Origin: Mycoplasmataceae bacterium
GTDB lineage: Bacteria > Bacillota_I > Bacilli_A > Mycoplasmatales > Mycoplasmoidaceae
Assembly (NCBI GenBank): GCA_031259945.1
Contig: JAIRKU010000014.1
Span: 37,144-101,143, forward strand
Direction: 5' to 3'
Length of the DNA stretch: 64,000 bases
Positions 9,676 to 18,253 of this stretch are shown in pieces (position 1 is the first letter of the stretch; each line of letters starts with the position of its first letter). The position numbers were made by a program, and so were the translations under genes. The notes beneath the pieces are model-generated. The model did no database searches and was not told the DNA's origin. It saw only the letters and a list, made by a program, of their open reading frames with translations.

Positions 9676-9703
9676 TTGACAAACATAGACCTATTGTTAT
9701 AAT
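9676..9703 (+). promoter_or_regulatory. Strong sigma-70-type promoter of the rplK-rplA operon
   Basis: A perfect TTGACA at 9676-9681 is followed by a 16-base spacer and a perfect TATAAT at 9698-9703. Transcription should begin near 9710, giving a leader of about 90 bases. This is the best promoter in the window, as expected for a ribosomal protein operon. Confidence 0.88.
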
Positions 9704-9709
9704 TAATGT

Positions 9710-9800
9710 CCTTTAAAAAATAAGGCACTGTCAGCATGTGGAAGGATGCATAACCCGTTAGACCACGTAGAGATACAACAAAACATTAGGAGGTATACTT
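9710..9800 (+). promoter_or_regulatory. Leader of the L11-L1 operon with candidate autoregulatory hairpin and SD
   Basis: The untranslated leader contains GTGG (about 9739) pairing with CCAC (about 9764) around an internal A/G-rich bulge. In many bacteria protein L1 represses this operon by binding an mRNA mimic of its 23S site, so this hairpin is a candidate, but I cannot match it confidently to a known L1 site. AGGAGG at 9788-9793 sits seven bases before the GTG start of rplK and decides that start. Confidence 0.35.
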
Positions 9801-10262
9801 GTGGCTGCAAAAAAAGAAATAGTTAGAATTGCAAAAATTCAATTAATTGGTGGTCAAGCTAAACCAGGACCTGCATTAGCATCTATTGGCATTAATATGG
9901 GCGAGTTCACTAAGCAATTTAATGATAAAACAAAGACTCGCAATGGTGAAGTTGTACCATGCGTCATCACAGCTTTTAGTGATAAATCGTTCACGTTTAT
10001 CACTAAAACATCGCCAACTAGTGTAATGATTAAAAAGGCTGCTAAATTAGAAACAGCTGGTAAAAACCAAATAACTGATCATGTGGCTACAATTTCTAAA
10101 GAACAAGCTTTAGAAATTGCTAAATATAAATTAGTAGATTTAAATGCTTATGATGAAGAGGCAGCATTACGCATGGTAGCAGGCACCGCCAAACAAATGG
10201 GTGTAAAAATTGAAGGTGTTGATCTTTCTCCGCGCAAAACTGCAAAAGAGGGGAGCAAATAA
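9801..10262 (+). CDS. rplK: 50S ribosomal protein L11
   Basis: This 153-residue protein binds the GTPase-associated region of 23S rRNA. The N-terminal domain shows [21 protein letters not shown] and the C-terminal RNA-binding domain has [11 protein letters not shown]. The start codon is GTG, supported by an AGGAGG seven bases upstream. Length is slightly above the usual 141 because of a short C-terminal extension ([11 protein letters not shown]). It is the first gene of the rplK-rplA operon, separated from rplA by one base. Confidence 0.97.
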   Translation: MAAKKEIVRIAKIQLIGGQAKPGPALASIGINMGEFTKQFNDKTKTRNGEVVPCVITAFSDKSFTFITKTSPTSVMIKKAAKLETAGKNQITDHVATISKEQALEIAKYKLVDLNAYDEEAALRMVAGTAKQMGVKIEGVDLSPRKTAKEGSK

Positions 10263-10263
10263 T

Positions 10264-10965
10264 ATGGCCAAAAACAAAAAATATAATGCTGCCCGTGCTT
10301 TAGTTAATAGTAATACCTTTTACTCACTAGATGAAGCAGTATCTTTAGCTAAGAAAACATCTACTACTAAGTTTGACTCTTCCATTGATATTGCCATTAA
10401 ATTAAATTTAGATACAACTAGAGCCGAACAACAATTAAGGGGCACAATTGCTTTACCATATTATTTTGGTAAGCAGATTCGTATTCTCGTAATTAGTGAT
10501 GAAATTACTGCAGCACAAGCAAAGGAAACAAGAATTGATTTTTTTGGTGGTAAAGATAAAATTGATGAAATTAAAAGCGGTTGATTAGATTTTGATGTTA
10601 TCATCACCACCAATAAATTCATGCCTGAATTATCTAAACTAGGTAAGATATTAGGCCCCAAAGGTTTAATGCCTAATCCAAAGCTTGGAACAGTGACATC
10701 TGATGTAATAAAAACAGTTAAAGAATTTAAAAAAGGTAAAATGAGCTATCGCACTGATACCTATGGCAACATCCATATGGTTATAGGCAAAGTATCTGCT
10801 AGCGCTGAAAAAATCACCGCGAATATTAGAGCACTTGTCGAATTCATTCAATCTAAACGACCTTCAACAGTTAAAGGTGAATATATTCAAAAAATATGTA
10901 TTTCTTCAACCATGGGCCCATCTATTAAGATTGATGTTCATAAGATTCATCATGAATCTAAATAA
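10264..10965 (+). CDS. rplA: 50S ribosomal protein L1
   Basis: A 233-residue L1 stalk protein. It has KFDSSIDIAIKLNLD near residue 38, GTIALPYYFGK, LGKILGPKGLMPNPKLGTV and a C-terminal GPSIKID. One Trp is TGA (near 10582). The ATG at 10264 fits the family better than any upstream in-frame start and is preceded by GGGGAGC inside the end of rplK. L1 classically autoregulates this operon. The next gene begins within its last 14 bases. Confidence 0.97.
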
Positions 10966-11392
10966 AAAACAATTAAGAGTACAATATTTTTTAAATTTAC
11001 AAAAATTAAAGAAAAAATATAGTGTTTTTTTATCCAAAAAAGATAGCAAACAAACTTTACCGATATCTAAAAAAGAGCGTCAAGTAAAAGCTGATAAATT
11101 GTATAAAGAATACATTAAAAAATTAAGCATTCTTAAAAAAATGTATATACAAAAACTTAAAAAAATAAAAAAACAACTAGCATTTCTTAAAACAACAGAT
11201 GATACTTCAGAGATTATTAAAACAAAGTTTAAGTTAAGATTATTAAGGCAAAAATATAAAGAGAACTTAAAAACGTTGAGATTTAGATTTTACTTAAAAA
11301 CACTAGACCCCATTAGAGTAAAATATATTTGTGAACGAAATTTATTAATTAAACGATATAAAAGTAAGCAAAAATATGTGCAAGTAATTTAG
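10952..11392 (+). CDS. Very basic hypothetical protein translationally coupled to rplA
   Basis: A 146-residue Lys-rich, probably fully helical protein (repeated KLKK, KKIKKQL, RLLRQKYKENLKTLRFRF). The ATG at 10952 overlaps the end of rplA by 14 bases, so translation is likely coupled. I do not recognise a family. The extreme positive charge and position in a ribosomal operon are compatible with RNA or ribosome binding, but this is inference. The sequence has no transmembrane segment. It is followed by a promoter-like TATATT at about 11413 and ptsH. Confidence 0.7.
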   Translation: MNLNKKQLRVQYFLNLQKLKKKYSVFLSKKDSKQTLPISKKERQVKADKLYKEYIKKLSILKKMYIQKLKKIKKQLAFLKTTDDTSEIIKTKFKLRLLRQKYKENLKTLRFRFYLKTLDPIRVKYICERNLLIKRYKSKQKYVQVI

Positions 11393-11450
11393 AAACTAAT
11401 ATTTAATAAATGTGTTATATTACTCACTATATCTTTATTAGAGGAAATTC

Positions 11451-11714
11451 ATGAAAACAATTCAAGTAAAAATTATTGATCCCATCGGATTACACGCTCG
11501 ACCAGCAAGTAAAATCACAGGCGAAGCAACTAAATTTAAATCCGATATTAAAATTATTTTAGATGGCAGAGAGGCTAACGCTAAATCGTTGATTAATTTA
11601 ATGGCATTAGGAGTTAAATCCAATAGTAAAATTGAAGTAATGGCTAAAGGTTTAGACGAAGCTGAAGCGATTGTTGCAATTGAAAAAGTAATGCGTGACA
11701 ATAAATTAATATAA
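11451..11714 (+). CDS. ptsH: Phosphocarrier protein HPr of the PEP:sugar phosphotransferase system
   Basis: This 87-residue protein carries phosphate from enzyme I to the sugar-specific EIIA proteins. The catalytic His15 lies in IGLHARPAS, and the regulatory Ser46 in AKSLINLMAL, the site used by HPr kinase in Firmicutes. Length is exactly typical. AGAGGAAA lies about 7 bases before the ATG, and a -10-like TATATT sits near 11413. No other PTS gene is in the window. Confidence 0.97.
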   Translation: MKTIQVKIIDPIGLHARPASKITGEATKFKSDIKIILDGREANAKSLINLMALGVKSNSKIEVMAKGLDEAEAIVAIEKVMRDNKLI

Positions 11715-11724
11715 ATATTAATTA

Positions 11725-12018
11725 GTGAAGCCAGTGTTAGAACAAGCCGGGTGGAATGGGAGCACACAATCTATTATTTTTTTAATTGTTGCTTGCTTTT
11801 TCACAATTTTTAGTGGGTTGTGCATATGGTGATTAATTTATTGCTTGAAGAATAAGGTGGATCCTAATTTAGCTCAAGGCAAAAATTGATTATTTAAATG
11901 GTTATATAAAAATCGTTTAGTATGATCAATGATGGTGACAGTAGTTATTGTGTTATGTACGATTGTTTTCTTTTTATATGCATTTAATATTCAAATGTCT
12001 TTCGCGCCGGTAAGTTAA
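11725..12018 (+). CDS. Small membrane protein with two transmembrane segments
   Basis: A 97-residue protein starting at GTG 11725, 10 bases after ptsH; no in-frame ATG occurs before the first membrane segment. Segment 1 (SIIFLIVACFFTIFSGLCIWW) and segment 2 (SMMVTVVIVLCTIVFFLYAF) are separated by a loop with GKNWLFKWLYKNRLVW. Three of its Trp codons are TGA, so it is invisible in a standard-code reading. I do not recognise a family. The absence of a Shine-Dalgarno leaves the exact start uncertain. It is convergent with soj. Confidence 0.6.
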
Positions 12019-12028
12019 AATTAAAATA

Positions 12029-12733
12029 TTATTTTTTTAATAATTGTTCCACGACTTTAGAAAGAGAAATAGTATAGTTATTTCACTTGTTGTATTTAAT
12101 AAATTTAACAGATTGTTCATTTATTTCTCAAAATTCATTTTGTAAAGGTAATGTAATAAGAGAGTATGTGCTATTAGTTAATTTAGAAACACTCATTAAT
12201 GATTCTAAATGTAAATGTTGATTGTAATTATTTAAAATGATTGTAGTTAATTTTATATTGTTATTAGATATTTGAATTTTTCTAATATTAGTTAATATTT
12301 TTTGCAAATCATTGGATGTGAATGTATTACTATTAAAAACAGCAAATACTTCTCTGGAAATGTTTAAGCACGCTGTCACTAAAGTGTTTCCAACATGGTC
12401 AACGTTAAAAATAATATAGTCATACTTTTTTTCTAAAATAGAAAATTGCTTAGATATTATTTTTTCTCAATCATGTTTTTTTAAATTAATTTCATTATCC
12501 AAAAACATTAATGATAAATTTTTGTTGTATTGGAATAAAACTAATGGTTTGATAATGTTTTTATTGTTAGATGGTAAAACATTTGTTAGTAATTTAGAAA
12601 AAGGAGTTTTCGTTTTCAAATTAAACAACAATATTTTTTTATTACTACTTGCCAACAATATGGCTATATTCAAAGCTATGGTTGTTTTACCACTTTTAGA
12701 ACTATTACTCACTAAAGATATTGGATAAGCCAT
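12029..12733 (-). CDS. soj: ParA/Soj-type partition ATPase, diverged
   Basis: A 234-residue MinD/ParA-like protein starting ISLVSNSSKSGKTTIALNIA, with a P-loop at residues 11-18 and a YDYIIFNVD block near residue 100 resembling the family's YDYIIID. The usual ParA signature KGGxGKTT is changed to SSKSGKTT, so the signature lysine is displaced. The gene follows rsmG with a 1-base overlap (TAATG), the classical mnmG-rsmG-soj order beside chromosomal origins. No parB follows. The assignment rests on context plus the P-loop; a role in chromosome partition is inferred. Confidence 0.72.
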
Positions 12734-13434
12734 TATCAAAAACCTTTAATAATTTGTTGTCAATTTCTTGGATATTTTTTATTGGTTTTATATATTTTTT
12801 TAATGATAAATAAAAAATGTTTTTTTTCATTAATAGAAGTAAATTGATTCGTAGATTCAAGTCGACAGCCCAGGGCAGAAATTATTTTATTAATATCTTT
12901 CGATTCTTTTTCTGCGCTTAAAGATTTTGGTTCAACACATATACCGTCTATTTTTAGATATGGCAGAGATATTTCTAAAATGATTGGTAGCATCGCAACG
13001 GCTCTTGATGTCACCAAATCATAATATTCCCTTTGGTTTTCCTTAATATCTTCGGCACGTTGATTCAAAATTTTAATTTGAATTTTCAATATTTTACTTA
13101 GTGCTTTTAAGAATATACATTTTTTATTATTGGATTCAATAATGGTTAATTGAAGATGAGGATATAGAAGTTTTAGAACGACACCCGGTATTCCAGAACC
13201 ACTTCCAATATCCAAAAAGGATACAATATTATCAAAATTAATTTGCTTATAAGGAATAATAGATTCATAAAAATAATCAGCATAAATCTTATCGTTACTA
13301 TCTAATCTAGTTAAATTAATATTTTGATTATATTTTTGCAAAAATTCTTTATAAATTTCAATCTGGGTAAAAAAACTTTTATTGATATTATGAAAGTCTT
13401 GAGTTACATATTTTTGAAATTCTTTTTTATTCAT
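12733..13434 (-). CDS. rsmG: 16S rRNA (guanine527-N7)-methyltransferase
   Basis: A 233-residue SAM-dependent methyltransferase (GidB). It shows YNQNINLTRL near the N-terminus, the SAM-binding FLDIGSGSGIPGVVLKLLYP and VTSRAVAMLPIILE. The frame continues past two TGA Trp codons to TAA at 12733, ending NWQQIIKGFW. It overlaps mnmG by 8 bases and soj by one. Methylation of G527 is the classical streptomycin-sensitivity determinant. Confidence 0.95.
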
Positions 13435-15256
13435 GGTGTTCTAAATAATATTTGATTGTTACTAAATCTGTTAATGTGATACCGCTAATTCTTTTGGCCT
13501 GATCCAAAGTTAATGGTTTGATTTTATTTAATTTATCTTTCGCTTCCAATGATAGGTTTTTAAGTAAATGATAATCTGTAATTTTTTTTAATGATAGATT
13601 ACCTGATTCATTAAATTTTTGAATAAATTTTTGTTGATGTTTTATATATCCATCAAATTTAACCAAAATTTCTAATTTATTTATAGATGATGGAGTTAAT
13701 TTATGATTCTTAATTAATTCTTTTAATCTTATTGTAGGCCTTTTTAATAAGTCATAAAGAGAATGAGCTGAATTGCCGTATTTTTTCAATAAAGTCGGTT
13801 TACTTCTTAGTGAGTGAGTTTTCAAAAATTTAATTGTTTTATGAATTAATTTATATTGCTGCAAATATATTTCATAATTTTTTTTTGAAATTAATCCAAT
13901 TTTATAGCCGTATCTTAATAAACGGTCATCCGCATTATCGTTTCTTAATAATAGTCTATATTCTGCTCTACTAGTTAATAGCCGATAAGGATCGGTGATG
14001 CCTTTTGTAACTAAATCATCAATTAGAACGCCAATATATGCTTCATTTCGTTTTAATATTATTGGTGATTTATGTTTTATGGAAAGCGATGCATTAACCC
14101 CAGCCATTAACCCTTGACAAGCCGCTTCCTCATATCCGCTTGTTCCGTTTACTTGCCCAGCAAAATATAAATTTTTATATGCTTTTGATTCTAAAGATGG
14201 TCAAAGTTGAATTGGATTAATAGTATCATACTCTATAGCATATCCATATTTAATAAATTTAGCTTTTTCTAATCCTACAATAGAGTGTACAAACTTTTTT
14301 TGCACTTGAGCAGGTAAAGATGTAGAAAGTCCTTGTAAATACATTGTATTGAGCGTTTTAGATTCAGGCTCTACAAAAACTTGGTGGCGTAGTTTATCGG
14401 CAAATCTAACTACTTTATCTTCAATGCTTGGACAATATCTTGGCCCAATGCCTTGAATATTGCCGGAATACATAGCTGATGAATGAATATTTGCTTGAAT
14501 GATGTCGTGTGTTTTTGGGTTTGTATATGTTAAATAACAAGGGACTTGTTTATTAAGTGGTAAATATGTTTGATTAAAATATTGAAAACATAATTTTTCT
14601 TTATTTCCCAACTCTTTTTGAAGTTTATAGAAATCTATAGAATCTGTTGCGATTCTTGGTGGTGTTCCTGTTTTTAAACGGATTAATTCAAAACCCATAG
14701 ATTTTAAACAAGATGAAAGAGTTTCACTTCTCTTCAATGATTGTGGTCCTTCATTATGAGATATATTACCAATATGAGTAATGGAATTCATATAGGTACC
14801 ACTAGTAATAATTATTTTTTTAGCATGAATCATTTTATTTTTCTCGCAAAAAACACCTAATACTTTTTTTTGATTAAAAATTAATGATTTAACTTCATCC
14901 GCAATAAGATCAATATTTTTATCTTTAATAATCTGATCATTAAATCATTTTTGATATTGTATTTTATCTATCTGTGCGCGTAGTGCTCAGACTCCAGCAC
15001 CCTTAGAGGTGTTTAGTAATTTCATTTGTAATTGACAAGCATCAGCTGCTTTAGCTTGCATACCGCCCAACGCATCTATTTCACGAGTCACAATACCTTT
15101 AGCCGGGCCGCCAATCGATGGGTTGCATGGGACTAAAGCAATTGATTCTTTACTTAATGTAATTAAAGCTACTCTATGTTTAAGATGACTACATGCAAAA
15201 GCAGATTCCAATCCAGCATGACCCGCTCCTATAACAATTACATCGTAAGTTTTCAT
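13427..15256 (-). CDS. mnmG: tRNA uridine-5-carboxymethylaminomethyl modification enzyme MnmG (GidA)
   Basis: A 609-residue FAD protein that, with MnmE, makes cmnm5U34 in tRNAs. It begins [19 protein letters not shown] (Rossmann GxGxxG), then [29 protein letters not shown] and [14 protein letters not shown] near the C-terminal helical domain. Several TGA Trp codons lie inside. An in-frame ATG eight codons upstream (15280) exists, but starting at MKTYDVIV fits the family. In a UGA-decoding organism the modification also affects the tRNA-Trp(UCA) wobble base (family knowledge, not seen here). First gene of the operon with rsmG and soj. Confidence 0.96.
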
Positions 15257-15315
15257 GTACGGAATATTATATCTTGTCATCGTTAGTATTTAATGTTAGC
15301 AGACATATAACGTAA

Positions 15316-15339
15316 AAAAGTAGGATTGCTCCTACTTTT
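15316..15339 (-). terminator. Perfect intrinsic-terminator hairpin upstream of mnmG
   Basis: A 10 bp perfect stem (AAAAGTAGGA / TCCTACTTTT) with a TTGC loop is followed on the minus strand by a run of T. It lies only 60 bases upstream of mnmG, whose neighbour on the right is divergent, so there is no obvious minus-strand gene for it to end. It may be an attenuator of mnmG or the end of an unseen minus-strand RNA. The plus-strand side is also T-rich. Confidence 0.7.
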
Positions 15340-15404
15340 ATTTGTATCTTTCTATTTTACTCAAACGCATTTAATAGTATAACCAAAAGGGAGTTGATTA
15401 AAAA

Positions 15405-15527
15405 ATGCTCGTAAAGGTCGAAAATAACACTAACTACTTACGAGGAAACGAGAGAGAGTTGTTTCCTACTAAAAATTTTAGTGTGGGAGAGGTAAATGTG
15501 TTTCAAATGAATTTAAAAAAAATATAA
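15405..15527 (+). other. Structured element and/or 40-codon small ORF upstream of superoxide reductase
   Basis: From ATG 15405 a 40-residue frame (MLVKVENNTNYLRG... ending FQMNLKKI) reaches TAA at 15525; GGGAG lies about 12 bases upstream. The same DNA holds four perfect 7 bp pairings: CTCGTAA 15408/TTACGAG 15438, AGGAAAC 15443/GTTTCCT 15461, ACTAAAA 15468/TTTTAGT 15476, and ACACTAA 15427/TTAGTGT 15478. The first two overlap, and so do the last two, so alternative folds exist, as in a riboswitch-like leader. I cannot match a known RNA class and cannot decide between peptide and RNA. Confidence 0.4.
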
Positions 15528-15613
15528 ATGTAATACATTGTAAATTTTTCACAATAAAGTAACATTATTCTATTTATATTTTTTACTAAAATTATTAGGT
15601 GAGGTATTTAAAC

Positions 15614-16015
15614 ATGAAAGAAGTAAAAATATATAAATGTAACGTTTGTGGTAATATCGTTTTAAAATTAGAAAATGAAAGTGAAAATTTAGTTTGTTGT
15701 AATCTACCAATGATTTTATTAAAGGCTAATTCAACCGATGCATCAGTTGAAAAACATGTTCCTTTTCTAAAAGAAAAAGTTAAAGATTGTCAGATTGCTC
15801 ATGCACCTATTTATAAAGTTCAAATAGGTAGTACAGAACATCCGATGCTGCCAGAACATTTTATAAATTGAATTGGTGCATTTTCAAATAATGATTGAGT
15901 TATTAAATGATTAACTCCTGGTGATAAACCAGAACATAATCTAAAAGTTGGCACCGATGCTACAATTTATGAATATTGTAACGTTCATGGACTATGAAAG
16001 AAAACAAATGAATAA
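15614..16015 (+). CDS. dfx: Superoxide reductase (desulfoferrodoxin, two-iron type)
   Basis: A 133-residue non-haem iron protein that reduces superoxide to hydrogen peroxide without making oxygen. The N-terminal desulforedoxin site is Cys9, Cys12, Cys28, Cys29 (CNVC...CC). The catalytic site shows Glu46-Lys47-His48 (EKHVPF), His76 (STEHPM), His82 (EHFINW), then Cys122 and His125 (YCNVHG), the expected His4Cys iron ligands. GGTGAGG lies 9 bases before the ATG at 15614, which decides it over the GTG at 15599. Four TGA Trp codons lie in the C-terminal half. It overlaps guaD by 8 bases. This enzyme is typical of anaerobes. Confidence 0.95.
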
Positions 16016-16472
16016 ATTTTTAAAAGAAGCATATCGTTTAGGTCAAATTGGTATGCGTAAAAATGCTGGTGGTCCTTTTGGGGCTGTGATTGTCTACAAA
16101 AATAAGATAATTGGTAGAGGATACAATCGTGTTTTAGAAACAAATGATCCTACCAAACATGCTGAAATGATGGCGATAAGTGATGCCGCCAAGCATCTAA
16201 AAAGATTTGATTTAAGTGATTGTGAGTTATACGCTACTGGTGAGCCGTGCCCGATGTGCTTAGCAGCAATTGCGTGAGCTAGAATTCCTACCGTTTATTT
16301 TGGTAATGATTATAAAGCTACAAGCGAAATTGGATTTGATGATAAACCCATCTATCAATTTATGATGAAAAAACCATCAAAAATAAAAGTTAAAATGATT
16401 CATATTAATTCTAGAGAATCTGCAGAACTTTATAAAGAATGAGCTAATAAAACCGATAAAAGAATGTATTAA
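16008..16472 (+). CDS. guaD: Guanine deaminase (CDA-fold)
   Basis: A 154-residue zinc hydrolase converting guanine to xanthine. The zinc site is His51-Ala-Glu53 (TKHAEM) and PCPMC (Cys81, Cys84). The surrounding NAGGPFGAVIV, TNDPTKHAE and SEIGFDDKPIY fit Bacillus GuaD better than the tRNA deaminase TadA. Its ATG lies inside the end of dfx (8-base overlap, ATGAATAA), so the two are coupled. The biological link between superoxide reductase and guanine deamination is unclear. TadA or another deaminase is the main alternative. Confidence 0.85.
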
Positions 16473-16521
16473 ATATATAATATTGGGAATTTTACTAATA
16501 CTTTATATTTCAATACGAATT

Positions 16522-16595
16522 GCAGATGTAGTTCAATGGTAGAACGCAACCTTGCCAAGGTCGAGACGCGAGTTCGATTCTCGTCATCTGCTCCA
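16522..16595 (+). tRNA. tRNA-Gly(GCC)
   Basis: A 74-base cloverleaf with acceptor stem GCAGATG/CATCTGC, anticodon loop TTGCCAA (anticodon GCC), TTCGATT T-loop and encoded CCA. It is the only tRNA gene recognised in the window. A -10-like TATATT occurs about 25 bases upstream. Confidence 0.96.
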
Positions 16596-16636
16596 AATAA
16601 AATAGCATTTTCAAAACCGAAAATGCTATTTTATTT
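16595..16636 (+). terminator. Intrinsic terminator after tRNA-Gly
   Basis: A perfect 18 bp inverted repeat (AAATAAAATAGCATTTTC / GAAAATGCTATTTTATTT) with a 6-base loop starts at the tRNA 3' A. The stem ends in an A/T-rich tract working as terminator in either direction. Confidence 0.88.
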
Positions 16637-16645
16637 GTTTATATA

Positions 16646-18253
16646 ATGTGTTTTATGCTAAATTTATTATTAAGTATTTTTTTGGTACCTTTAATTATCT
16701 TATTTAATAGCTTTTTGCTCGGTAAAATAATCAAACGATATTATGTAAATGTTAATGTTTACATGTCAACTGTTATAGGGTTTCTATGTTTTATTAGCAT
16801 ATTGTTTGTATTTTTTTCTTTACTATATACATCTAATGCTATCATCATGGTATATTTGATTTTCTTTGTATGTTTACAACTGTTATTAATAATAATTTAT
16901 TCATGAAATTATCGTTATGTAATTACAAGTTTTAGCTTTCAGAAAAAAACAACATTTTTTTTTCTAATTTTATTAAGTTTAGTAATGGCTTTTGTCGTTA
17001 TAACAATTACTATCGCATACGATTTTAAACCAATGTCAACAGAATTTAAAAGCGTATGTCTATTATTTGATCAAGGTTCTTTTACTAAATATACAGATAC
17101 AGTAAAATTTTATGAATTAGATAATTTCGATTTTAAAGATTTTTCGATGTTTACTATTTTTGCCGCAATTTTTAAACCGTTATTTAACATTCAGAATAAT
17201 TTTATTTCTCAATATTTATTTTGACAACAGGTAATTACTTTTAGTGTAATTTTTTGTTGCGCCATAGTTGGATTTTTTTATAAGAAAATTAACAATAGCA
17301 AAGTTGGGTTGTTTTCGATTATTTTAGCGATAGCAATTTTCATATTATTATTTTCGTTCTTATTTTATGAAACACCTACAAACGGAAGTTGTTGATTATC
17401 AATACCAATATTACTATATTGCTATCAGATGTTTGAGCAAAAAAACCGTAATGATAATTTAACTAACAATATTTTATTAATTCTTGTTTTATCAATATCG
17501 GCTTTAGACATGGATTTAACGCTTATAACTGTTTTATTATTAATATTTAATGTTTGCTATACATCATTAAAAAAATGAAATCCACTTGGGCAACTTTTAT
17601 ATTATCTATTCCCTTTTGGATATGTTTTCTTTGCATGAATGCCGTTGTTTTCAACGGTGCCCTATGTTGTATTATTAGTGTTTTGTTTAATATGTTCAAT
17701 AGCCATGATTTTACTTATTTCGCTTAATTTTTTTAAAGTTGCTATAACAAGAATCAGTAAGGTATTGAACCAACATCCATTTTTTATTGTTATCATTTTA
17801 TCTATCGGTATGTATATTCTGTCGTTCTTTTTAACAGTTACTTTATTTAACTACCACTTTAGTTGAAAATTATGACCAGATTCCTATGATTATTTTTGAG
17901 GCATATCTTTGTCTCAACATCCTAATTTTAATTCTTACTTTAACATAACTTCATGAATAGTATTACTTGCTTTATTTATTTTTTCTATTGTTATTTTTAT
18001 TATTAAAAAGAATAGTTTCCTCACTCAACCATATTTGTTATTAATATTCTTAATGATTTTTTTATTTATTAATCCTTTATCTTTAAATGTTTTTTTAAAA
18101 ATAAGTGATCAAGGAAGTTACATACCATTTGACCTAGGGGTAGTCAATTTTCTAATAATTGTACCGTTGCTTCTTTTAATAGGAAATAATATTAGTTCAC
18201 ATCAAATATTTAGTATAAAGAATATGGAAATCATCAATGTTAGATATTCTTAA
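16646..18253 (+). CDS. Polytopic membrane protein of unknown function
   Basis: A 535-residue, extremely hydrophobic protein with about 12 predicted membrane segments. One long hydrophilic loop, around residues 120-175 (DFKPMSTEF...NFDFKDFSMF), lies after segment 3 or 4. TGA codes Trp at several places. It reads in one frame from ATG 16646 to TAG/TAA at 18253 and overlaps the ligA start by 17 bases, suggesting coupling. The loop plus many segments is reminiscent of polytopic glycosyltransferases or exporters, but no catalytic motif is evident and I do not assign a family. Confidence 0.75.

Noticed and set aside
15390..15490. tmRNA or 6S RNA
   Set aside because: No tRNA-like ends with CCA or Ala acceptor features, no tag reading frame pattern and no long closing stem of the 6S type.
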